Shown: piece by piece, positions 10,101 through 19,294 of the stretch | Numbering within the stretch: the first letter of the stretch is position 1 | Layout: each line of letters starts with the position of its first letter | Origin: Fabrea salina | Taxonomy: Eukaryota > Ciliophora > Heterotrichea > Heterotrichida > Fabreidae | DNA length: 64,000 nt | Assembly (NCBI GenBank): GCA_022984795.1 | Contig: JALIHJ010000068.1 | Span: 1 to 64,000 of the forward strand | Direction of reading: 5' to 3' | Notes under the pieces: generated by a model | Told to the model about the DNA's origin: nothing | Database searches by the model: none | Seen by the model: only the letters and a program-made list of their open reading frames with translations | Translations under genes and position numbers: made by a program

Positions 10101-13100
10101 CTCCTTACTTCTTTGAAGGCGAGTGCTTGAGGGAGTGTCCCGAAGGAACTATTGACTTAGGAGACACCGAGTGTGTTTCTTGCAGTGAAAAGTGCAAAAC
10201 TTGTTCCAATTCAGTTGACAGGTGCACTTCCTGCGTAAAGAATGGTAACTATCCTTACTTCTATGAAAAAGATTGTGTGGAAGTGTGTCCCAGTAACTTT
10301 TTTGTGACTACTGAGTTTGAGTGCAGTCAGTGTGACGAGTCCTGCAAAACCTGTGAAGGGAGTTCTGAAAATTGCACTTCTTGCTTTGATCCGCTTGTGC
10401 TCTACAACAGTGAGTGCATAGCTGAGTGCCCTTCAAAAACCACTGAAGTTGGCCAAGAGTGTCTTGAATGCAACCGAGAGTGCCTTGAATGTGAAGGTAG
10501 CACAGACAGGTGCACTTCATGTGAGTCTGGAAGAATTTTTTTTGATGACTTTTGCTACGACGAGTGCCCTGGAGGAACAAGCATACCCCTAAATGGCACA
10601 TGTGAAAAGTGTTCAAGTCCTTGCAAAACATGTTCAGAAAGTGTAACAAATTGCAACTCCTGTGTAGAAGACTACTTCCTTTACGAAAACTCCTGCGTGT
10701 CTAGTTGCCAGCCTGGATTTGTTGGGCTAAATGGAGTTTGTGAAGCCTGCTCAGAGGAGTGTCTGGAGTGCAGTGGTTCAAAAGACAACTGCACAAAGTG
10801 CAAAGAAGGGTACTTAATCTTTTCAGGAAGGTGTTTAGAATCCTGTCCGCCCAACATTTCTATCAGATCAGGAGACGAGTGTTTGGAGTGCTTGGGAAAG
10901 TGCCTGACGTGCTCTGGAACTATTGAAACTTGCACTTCTTGCTATTCAGGAACTTATTTGTACGACAACCTTTGTCTTGACGAGTGTCCTTCAGGCACTT
11001 TGCCTTTGTCGGGTGAGTGCGAAAACTGTGACCCTTCTTGTGCTTCTTGTGAGGGTTCTAAGTCCAACTGCACTTCTTGTGCTCCAAACTTTTACGACTT
11101 CGAAGGAAAGTGCCGAAGGAGGTGCCCAGAGGGATACTTTGGAGCTTCTGGGGAATGCGAACCCTGTCAAGCTCCTTGCTTGGATTGCTACGACGAAGCT
11201 ACTTCTTGTTCTTCGTGCTTAGAAGGTTACTTACTGTTTGAAGCCAAGTGCTTAACTGAGTGTCCTTTAGGTTACCAAGCCAGTGGAGGTGTTTGTGTAG
11301 AAATCGAGAACTTTGAGTGTGCTCCAGGCTGCTCTCAAGCTAAGTTGTCAAATTCTGTTTGTGACGAAGAGTGCAACAACCAGGAGTGTGACTTTGATAA
11401 CCAAGTTTGCCAAGAAGACACAGTTGTTGAAATCCCAGAGTCCACAAGTTACGCTAAAAGCCTTCCACTGGAGCAAGAACCCTTTTTGGTGAGTGGATTT
11501 GGAGTTTTGGGTGGAGGTGTGGCAGTTTTGGGGAGTTTTTTTTGGGGTGCTTCTCTGATTCCCAGTACCATAGCTGTTTTTGGGGTGATTGAAACTGGGG
11601 GTTGGATAGGACTTACAGCACAAGTTTACTCTGCAGACTCAACTAAAGGAAGAGAGTTACTTATGACTGGAGAAGGCAGAGTGGAGTTTATTTTTTCAGG
11701 GTTTGTTGCTTTGTTGATTATCCACTACACCATTAACCTGGCGTGTTTTTGGTTTTACTGGAAGTACGTGAGGGAAAAGGACACTGTACACAAAGACTGG
11801 ACTGAAACTAATGTTTACTTTGCAGGTAGTGTAGCTGCTTTAAGTGTTTTAGCTTCGTTCAAGTGTTTGAGACTGGTTTTCTGCCAACTGGTTAAACTAG
11901 AACCTGCAAGGTTTGAAAAGTGGAGCAACATTTTGAAGCCCTTGATTTACATAAGTTATTTTAGTTTGGGCTTAGTAAGCATTCCTTTGGTGGTACTCCA
12001 AATTTACACAATGACAGTGTTTACCACAGGGAACGTAGTTTTTTTGTTATCTCTGGACTGTTTGTTGATGACCTCAGTGCAAGCAGGACTTTTAGTTGTA
12101 GAAACCAAAAAGATGTGGGAAGTCCTGGCCAGGGAAGAAAACTTTTACTCTCTTGACTTACTTAAAGTTTCGGTGGGATCTAAGTCTCAAAACAGGTCCA
12201 CTTTGACTGAACTGAAAAACTCATTTATGGAAGGCGGGGAAGTCGTTAAGAACTACATCCGAAACCTTAGAAAACTCAACGAAGAGCGTTCCAAACTATA
12301 TCTTGAAAGAACTCAGTCTTTGGAATGCTTAGAAAAGACCCAGCAGAACCGATCAAGGTCTTACTCAGACCCTGGAAGGTACACTGACGGAGCTACTCTG
12401 AAGGCTCCCTTCAAAGACACCAAGAAAGAAGACACTTACTTGTCATCCAGGCTTGAATTTGACGAACCCGAAATAGTTGAAGACAACACCTTTGATGAAA
12501 TTGAAAGCTTCAAAGAAGTAGACCAATGCTTTAAACCCACTGACTCAGTAGTTACTTTGAAAAAAGGATTCATTCAAGAAATCCTTAATGAAGAAAGCCA
12601 ACCAAACTTCAGGTTGATAAGGAACAAGTCCCAAGGTCGTCCTTTTAGAGGAGTAAGCATTCTGGACTTAGAAAACAGAGCTCAAGGGATTTGCAGAACC
12701 AGACCAGGTACTTCAAAACCTAGCCACAACTTTGAAAGCATTGCAGTCCAAGAAAGTGCCCTAGAGAGCAGCAAACAACGAGAAGTTACTGAAGAAAACA
12801 CTAGGAAGCCAAAAGCTGCCGACGACAAAGACTGGAAATTCAGAAGGATTCACAAAACTATTTTGTTCAAAAGGTCCAAACCTCCAACTTCAAGGAGGAA
12901 AACTCCTCTCAGAAACTACAACTTCATAGGAAGGGTCTTCCCTACTCATCTGTTTGCTGAGGATTCCAGAAACAACTCCATACCGACTATCCACCACAAG
13001 TCCATGAACTCAACTAGGGAGTTATTCAATTCTTCTTTAGAGGACTTCAAGAACGCAGAGTTCTCTTTAGAGTCAACTTCCAAGTTCCAGGACAGAAACG

Positions 13101-13126
13101 GCAAGTCCCCTTCTGCTTTCTCTTAA
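7196..13126 (+). CDS. Giant surface membrane protein: beta-rich repeats, furin-like Cys repeats, LNR, transmembrane bundle
   Basis: 1976 residues, starting at an ATG that begins a signal peptide (MGFKLWIIIEILVLCLS). Residues ~25-940 are tandem repeats of ~130 residues, each with a motif like PIPEGGSVIVSFP and an N-P-P/S-T turn. Residues ~944-1370 are furin/growth-factor-receptor-like cysteine repeats (C-x2-C pairs with CxTCxGS...NCTSC spacing). At ~1375 is a Lin12-Notch-type repeat ending NSVCDEECNNQECDFDNQVC. Residues ~1428-1640 hold several transmembrane segments, and a ~340-residue charged tail is probably cytosolic. This fits the large furin-repeat surface proteins abundant in ciliates; adhesion or environmental sensing is inference. 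The gene ends 20 bp from the convergent giant gene. No introns are seen. Confidence 0.85.
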   Translation: MGFKLWIIIEILVLCLSEEIEQLQLNPSTLEIRKSANYYISIRNPSPIPQNGKIKVSFPSEFQPFNSDSSGCSVIYNIDPQATCEFEGNTVYIINGFPESHEGGSVSFIVNSVPNPDFASESGSFQIFTLDETDSVIDSKTDGLTLKFEPKPLKTFEINPESSISGRETTWILEFEVEYAIPEGGSVIVSFPKWNEHLEGSENYLESFIQSSPTCRPFSCTFENDQLTVSISEETVGLVSLEVEPARNPPTTQGVSGFKLVTLAPSGSLEESSDLTVTVKVDEPGSLVNAFFRFDRGNSKVNSQEIYKFSMETSNPIPEGSYIEVTFPEEVTLENYLTRVTGIFGFENNNPEFEVEDTSVRINYGFSRYKTGPSYLEFKFDSCKNPPTSEPTSSIKVAVYDKNNYIIDKVQNGLGVTSTPGTVENILVDPKDSQIEIETNYTISFYSNEPLTEGSAIFVTFPPQVEAKDRPESACTEVKGLSESATCEVLNNQLFVRKVFLSGTVQQEIELVIDQVTNPMTTETTEDFGVKLYSSDGFEYLISEGTGGRFAATPEKFKSVEIEPSSFVTGELNRYYFTLETTNTIPKEGKVVVVFPTEIRVLPDIAVCGDWEGFQNSAYCLIAEDSISIIDGFKTSPFAPGTLRFSVSGVKNPGSTQPSSSFAVQSESSQGDFVNYQDQNLSVEMKHPNELVGAEVVASSLQVRAETQLTISVTPKNPFPSGGYIHVTPPEEVAFSRENTCGVSGTLAKSAVCEVIEGVLRATLTFENSEVNEEFSFVVDKFQNPSSSKPTGSFALSSKTSEFEIDYLDSNLVLEMQEPAPMASGTLSLGEYGINTYTSYLFEFETAFETPENSCLEVTFPSEVSLDSFTGCKVDGEELFCSKLSPDTLELEMFPQRTEPKKFSVEVASVKNSPNTGRSEGFSLTTKTSEKYLLESYSEIKVEFGCYEPCATCLNTPENCLSCIKTSSTPYFFEGECLRECPEGTIDLGDTECVSCSEKCKTCSNSVDRCTSCVKNGNYPYFYEKDCVEVCPSNFFVTTEFECSQCDESCKTCEGSSENCTSCFDPLVLYNSECIAECPSKTTEVGQECLECNRECLECEGSTDRCTSCESGRIFFDDFCYDECPGGTSIPLNGTCEKCSSPCKTCSESVTNCNSCVEDYFLYENSCVSSCQPGFVGLNGVCEACSEECLECSGSKDNCTKCKEGYLIFSGRCLESCPPNISIRSGDECLECLGKCLTCSGTIETCTSCYSGTYLYDNLCLDECPSGTLPLSGECENCDPSCASCEGSKSNCTSCAPNFYDFEGKCRRRCPEGYFGASGECEPCQAPCLDCYDEATSCSSCLEGYLLFEAKCLTECPLGYQASGGVCVEIENFECAPGCSQAKLSNSVCDEECNNQECDFDNQVCQEDTVVEIPESTSYAKSLPLEQEPFLVSGFGVLGGGVAVLGSFFWGASLIPSTIAVFGVIETGGWIGLTAQVYSADSTKGRELLMTGEGRVEFIFSGFVALLIIHYTINLACFWFYWKYVREKDTVHKDWTETNVYFAGSVAALSVLASFKCLRLVFCQLVKLEPARFEKWSNILKPLIYISYFSLGLVSIPLVVLQIYTMTVFTTGNVVFLLSLDCLLMTSVQAGLLVVETKKMWEVLAREENFYSLDLLKVSVGSKSQNRSTLTELKNSFMEGGEVVKNYIRNLRKLNEERSKLYLERTQSLECLEKTQQNRSRSYSDPGRYTDGATLKAPFKDTKKEDTYLSSRLEFDEPEIVEDNTFDEIESFKEVDQCFKPTDSVVTLKKGFIQEILNEESQPNFRLIRNKSQGRPFRGVSILDLENRAQGICRTRPGTSKPSHNFESIAVQESALESSKQREVTEENTRKPKAADDKDWKFRRIHKTILFKRSKPPTSRRKTPLRNYNFIGRVFPTHLFAEDSRNNSIPTIHHKSMNSTRELFNSSLEDFKNAEFSLESTSKFQDRNGKSPSAFS

Positions 13127-13146
13127 TATTTAAACTATAAGGATAT

Positions 13147-16100
13147 TTAAAGCTCGACTTTATTGGGTTTGTGTTTTGTTTCTAAAGTAGCTTCTGGGTT
13201 CTTGGCACCTTTGTTCTTTTTTGCCTTCAAAAAATTGAGAATCACCTTGAAAAACATCAGAACAGAAGCCAAGACCTGGACAAGCACTATGAAAAGAGTT
13301 ACGTAGATAACACCGTTTTCTACTTGTTTGTCTAAGTTTCTGTCTTCAGAAAGAAAGTATATTTGTAAAAAGAACACTAGGGAAATTCCTAGTTCACTGA
13401 TAATGCTTGCATACTGCAGAATGGGTTCTAAGTAGGGGTTGACTATGCACAGGAAAAGAAGGAAACTCACCATCAGCACTAGGTTCACGCAGTACTGAAC
13501 ATAGGGAAAGTTAGTGCCCAGTATTAAGTTAGCAGCAAATAAAAGTCGTTTGGCCAAAAACAAACTGTAGAAATACTTGGCACTTGGGCTATCTTCAAGT
13601 TTGAATTCATAGAAGAAGGACCCCCAAACTTGGTAGAAAACCGACTCCTTTGATATTTTTTGTATTTCTTCCTTCCTTTTCTTCACAAATAACATCACTA
13701 GAAAAGGAGACAAAACAATAGCTGCTAGGAACAAACACCCTGCCATGAAGTTCACGTAGTTGAAGTACTTCAAACCTGACCACTTGTAAACCTGTATGAA
13801 TGCAGAAACGGCAAGTTCCAAGTAAGCTTCAATCCAAAACCTCACCATAACTCCGTACTTGTATTCTCTTAAAATCATCAGAAACACTTTCCTTACACGT
13901 TCAATTTTGCACTTCGAAAAGCCCCAAACTAGCGGTAGAGCAACCAGAACAAGAAAAAACAGCGCTAAGGACTGCCCTGAGTTCTTTAAAAACAAGTTAG
14001 TTTCGTAACCGTAGTCTTTCGAAGGAGTGTGAGTGTTTTTGCCCTCCTCTGAGTGCTCAAAGAAGTCAAAGGGATTAGGCATAATTTCAATGTTGTTTAA
14101 ACCCTTGAAGAACATATCCAACCTACTAGTAAGTGGTGCATTTGTAACTGGAATAAAAGAAAGAATTTGGACAGTGTTGATCATCAACCACAAACTAGAT
14201 GGGTTCGAAGTAAGTATGCTGGTGCTGATTCCTATGCCCAGTGCTATGTAGGTAATGGTTTCTGCAACTACTTGGAATCTTTCGTCCTTTTTAGTTACGA
14301 ATTCAAAAAGTTCTCCTTGCAAAGTAGTGTTAAACAAAACTTGCTTTCCAGAACTCACTACTGGCTGAGTGAAGTTCAGGTAAACAACTTCTCCTGGTTC
14401 AACGTAGTCTTTGAACTCCATTGTAATCGAGTAAAGGTGGTCGTTAGTTTTTTCCAGTTGGTGTTGGTAGGATATGTCTTTGTTTTTAAGTTGGATGGTG
14501 AACTGGGATTCTTCTAGGTCCTTTTCAAGTGGGCTTGTGAAATTGACTTCTAGGGTGTTATTTTGGTGCACAAACAAGTGTGCGTAAAAGTACTCAATGC
14601 TGCAAACAGTGGAGTTCTGGAAGTACCCAGGTTCACACTTGCAACGAAAAGAGTCCAAAACAGCATTTTCAACACAAGATTTGCAGTAGTCTTTACTTTC
14701 GCAGGTTAGGCAAAGCTGAGGGCATTCTAAACACTCAGTTCTTTCTAAGTACTTGTCATCTGGACAAGGCCCACAAGAACCATCAGGGTGCAGGTACTCC
14801 TCGTAACATGAAGTGCAGTCGTTTCTAGACCCTCCGTTACAGGTTTTGCATGAAGAGTCACACTCCAAACAACTGTTGTCCTGAAGGTAAAAGCCTTCGT
14901 GACACAAGCAACTCCCTTCATCAATGTAGGAATTCTCAGGACACACACAGTTTCCGTCTGGACTTAAGAAAGAGTTGTTTAGTAGGCACTCTACACAGAA
15001 AATGCTCCGGGGGGAACACTGCTGGCATTCAGTTTGGCACTCTTGGCAGTTTAGTCCGTCAGGCTCAGAGTTGTAGTAACCATCCTTGCAGAAACACTCA
15101 GAATTAACTACTTCAGATGAGTCATCTCCACAAGCAACACACTGATCTTGGAGCAGCCCATATCCAGAGTTGCAAGTGCAAGGGGAGCCTCCTGCGTTTT
15201 CTTTGCAGTCAGTGCACTCGCCTAGTTCGAACCCTTCGCAAGCATCACAAAGTGGGTTTGCACACAAATTGCAAGTGCCTTCTCTAGAGCACCCATACAA
15301 GCAGTCACTAGGGCACTCAGCACAGTTGTTTCCGTTCCAAAAAGAGTCAATTCCACATTCAGGCAAGCAGTGGCTAGAGTTTTCAATTGGGCAAATTGAA
15401 CAACCCTCTATGCAACCAGAGTCTAGGTACAAGGTTGTAGGATCTAAGGCGTAGTTGTAGAGCCTTACTTCCCATATGAATCCCTTGAAGAAGTTTTCCA
15501 AAACTCCTGAACCCGAATAAGAAGCTCCAACAGAGAAGACAAAGTTGGTTGGTTCGTCAAGGTACCAAGTGCTTCCTAAGTTGGGGTCTTGGATTTCTAC
15601 TTGGTTTGAAAGGGTGTTTATTTGGAACTGGTGTGATTCTATTGCAAAGCGAAATCCAAAGAAGTTCCAGGCCTCAACATTAAAAGGGGTTCCTACTGAG
15701 CTCTTAGTTCCTGAAATCAACTCAATAACTGTTTTAGGGACTCCAGTGTCTAATTCAAAGCTTAGCAAGGTGGCAAAAGTAGTGTCTTCTTGCTTAGACA
15801 AAACAACTCCTGAGGAAGTTTGGGGCCTCACCCACATAGTAGCTGTAAACTCTGGTGCAATCCTAAGCAGTGGGTTTGAATCCTCTGAATTTGGAGGCAG
15901 TTGCATAAAAGAGGTGCCAGTGAAGTAGTAACCCCTGTCTTTTGCTGCAAGAGGATCTGTAGAGTGATAGTTGGGGTAAAAGTCATTGTTGATCCCTGTG
16001 AGAACGGGAATTGAATTTTGGAGGTCAGGAACTTTGTTTTGGATTTTAGTGGGCCTCAAGTGAAAGCCAAAACCATCTACTAGATCACAAACCCCTGTGG

Positions 16101-19100
16101 CTGGTGTGAAGCCTGTAGGACAGAAACTTTGGCAAACTCCGTGGATCATGTACCCAGAAGAGCAAACTAGGCACTCGTCAAACTCCCCAGAACTGCACTC
16201 TTTGCAGTTACTAGTGCAAGGCAGGCACTTATCGTAGACTTGGTAAAAGTCCTCTTTACACTCACAATCTCCAGTGTCAGGGTCGACTTCAGCGTTAGTT
16301 ACACAGTCAGTACAAGTGTCTCCAAAAGTATTACAAATGTAGCACAGCTCATCAAAACAAAGATTACAGTCAGTACCTCTCACGCAGCCATTAGCACAAG
16401 ACACACCACACTCAGAGCACAAAGCATCTGGGTACTTATCAATGGGACAATTGCTAGCACAGGATGGGTCACTGGGGCAAGCTGTCATAGGGTAATCTTC
16501 CCCAGCTTTGTCTGCTACGTTGTAGACTTTCAAACTCCAAAGGAACCCTGTAAAGGAGTTTCCAGAGTCATCACCAATTTTAAAAGTGCTAGAATCGTCC
16601 TCAAGGTACTTAAGCCCCACAGACTGAGAATAGCCTTCATCTGAGTTGTCTACCTTAAGACTAACTTTAGTTGTTCCGTCAGACATTACTTCTCCAACAA
16701 TGCAGTAATGCTTCCAGTTGTTTTTCAAGTCACTGGTCCCAGTTAAAGAAATGAGTTCACTTTGAGCCTTTACTTCAACCTTGAGACTGCCACTCAAAAA
16801 ACTCACAGTAATTCTGCCATCTGAGCCTTCAATTCCTTTGTATAAAAACTGCCCTCCATCAGACAATAGCTTAGTCCAGCCCAGAATGGTAAAGTGTGGG
16901 GCAATGAACAAGTTAGTTTCTGAGTAAGCACTGGAGTGGAAATAGTAACCACGGTCTTTTGCAGGCCAAGGATCGTTGTTGTCCAGCAAGGGGTAAAAGT
17001 CATTGGATACCCCGTAGTTTAGGCTTCCTAAGTTTCCTTTGATGTGGTCATAGAACTCCAGACCCAAAACAAGCTCATTGTCGTTATTGCAGGTCTGGCT
17101 TGCTACACTAAACCCATCAGGGCATTGACTAAGACACATTTTCCCGTATATCAAGTTTTTGCCTCCTACACAAGCAGTGCATTCAAAGTACTCAGGACCA
17201 GTGCATTCTGAACAAGGCCCAACGCAAGGTTCACAAGAGTCTGAAGCAAGGTAGTGCCCACCTGTGCACTCACAAGGATCTCCAGAAGAATTAGGGATGC
17301 AGCTAAGGCATGCGTTGTTTTGGAAACTTTGGCAATCATCACACAAGGGGTCGTCACAAGGGTTGCAGTGTGTAGAGTCTATACACCCATTCGGACAAGA
17401 ATCACAGGGTTGTGGGTCACCGTTGGAGTCTTGGTATTCCTGAACTCCAGTGTTCCAAAAGCAATTGCCATACTGCCCAGCTCCGCAGTACTCGTTTTGA
17501 TACTCGTGAGTGAAGTCAGAAATAGCCTCTTGCCACAACTTAATCGAGTAAATGTATCCCTGGCTGCTTGAACCAGATCCTCCAATCTTAAAGAAGTGTC
17601 CCCCAGGGTGTCTGAACAGTCTGTCTTCAATGCTGTAGTTCGAGTCTTCTGTATTGTCTACATAGGACCTAAGGATGGTTTTGTACTTGTAGTAAAACTC
17701 ACAAGAAAAGGCCAGGTGCTTCCAAACTCCAGTGGGCACTGAAACTCCCACTGAATGGGTAGTTCCACTCTCAAAAAAAGTCTTCAAGGGTCAAAGTCAT
17801 TGCAGAGTCACTAATGTCTAGGAAGCTCCCCTTTGAAACAATACTTCCTGAGGAGAAAAGCCTCACCCACATACTAACTGTAAAGGTGTGGTACAACTCC
17901 ACTTCGTCTTTGGTAACAACGTACTTTGTGGTGTCAAAGTAAATTCCTCTGGACTTTAAGGGTAGAACGTCATCAGTGTCAGGGGAAGTAAATGGGTGGT
18001 AAGTGCTAGGGTCACTTCCACTGTTGAAGTAAGAAAAGTCTTTGGGGAACTTTGAAAAGTCTTCTTGAAGAACTACTCCGGGAGAAGTGTTGGGACAACT
18101 GAACTGGTAAGGACACACATACATGCAGATCTCTTCAACAATAACGTTCTGGCAACTTCTGCATACCCAAGGAAACACTCTGCAGTCTGAGCATTGAGTG
18201 TCACAGGCAACACAGTCAGGCAAGTTGCAGGTTGTAGTTGATTGGCAAGAACCAGAGTTCACAAGGGTGTTAAACTCGCAATTTGACAGTCCTGGGTGGG
18301 AGTCAGTTACTCTTAAGTTAGAGTTTCTGAAGTTGAGTCTGTACAAGAACCCTTCAAAACTTTGGTCAGTGTCAGTAGCTCCAATTCTCCACTTTAAGTC
18401 AGAGGGGTTCTGGTCGTACCTGTACCAGCAGTTCTCAATGTGGTAAGAGTACGTTTGGGAATCATCTTTGTAGCCCTTAAAGTAGCAGTGGTCTTGTTGA
18501 TCACTACTTCCAGCATAGAAGGGCCTCCACTCAAACTTTATGTAAATCTCGATTTTGTGCCAGTCAGTGTTGCTGTTTATTTCACAGCTAAAGTCAACTC
18601 TGGAAGTTGATCCAGAATTCACAAACGCGTCTAAGTAGTAATTAAAAAACCTCCACTTATTGGCGAGGTATGAAACTTCGTATTCAGTGCGAGAACTAGA
18701 CTTGAGTGTGAATAATTTTCCCTGGTCTAGTGGGCGCGCCCAAAAGGTAAGGATGTGCTGAAAAGAGGGAATGTAAACCTCATCGGTTTTCAGGGAAGAC
18801 TGTTCGTGGAAGTAAAACCCCCTTTCTGAGGCTGGAACAGGCGAAACTTTTGTGTAGTGGCCAAAAGCCTGATTATTTGGGGTATAAAAACTACCTATTG
18901 TGCTAGAACTTTCGTCTAATATGGAATCAAACTGCAAGTTAAAAATTTCCCTTGCTCCTGTTAAGTTCTCGACACACTCAGTGCTTCCCTCATTGTCTGG
19001 AGAGAGAGGAGTGTTCTGGAAGGAATACCCCGATGGGCAATTCTTGATGCATTTGTAGTAGATCCAATTGTACCCACTACTTGAGTCACAGTTGCAACAA

Positions 19101-19186
19101 CGAACGTCACATATAGAATTGCAATAGGTGCTACTCCAAACAACTAGGAAGTAGTTGATGAACATTCCAAAAGTCAGTAAGACCAT
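13147..19186 (-). CDS. Giant LamG/ConA-like and Cys-rich multi-pass membrane protein 1; one homopolymer frame break
   Basis: About 2010 residues with a signal peptide (MVLLTFGMFINYFLVVW). Four repeats of ~200 residues look like laminin-G/concanavalin-type lectin domains, each with a signature such as AKDRGYYF and a later FxGFxWxxKxY. They alternate with cysteine-rich furin-like blocks. A beta-rich segment and about eight transmembrane helices follow, then a short basic tail. It is paralogous along its whole length to the gene at 44015-49960. The reading frame breaks at 17771-17787 in a T7 run (A7 on the plus strand). Taking one T away gives TLTLEDFFESGTTHS, which aligns without a gap to TLTLENITPTTTSAS in the paralogue, so an assembly error or slip of one base is likely. 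The C-terminal bundle resembles TRP-like ciliate proteins; the role is unknown. Confidence 0.8.
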
Positions 19187-19294
19187 TACAATTCTTTGTA
19201 GTTGGTGAATGAATTCCAGTATTTAAGCTAATCAATATGGAAGATTCCTGAAAGAATTAGCTCTGATTACTCTAAGTTTAGGTTAAATAAGAAC

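Noticed and set aside
17771-17787. 16-nt intron at the frame break of giant protein 1
   Set aside because: No GT-AG pair of suitable length surrounds the break; the T7 run explains it.
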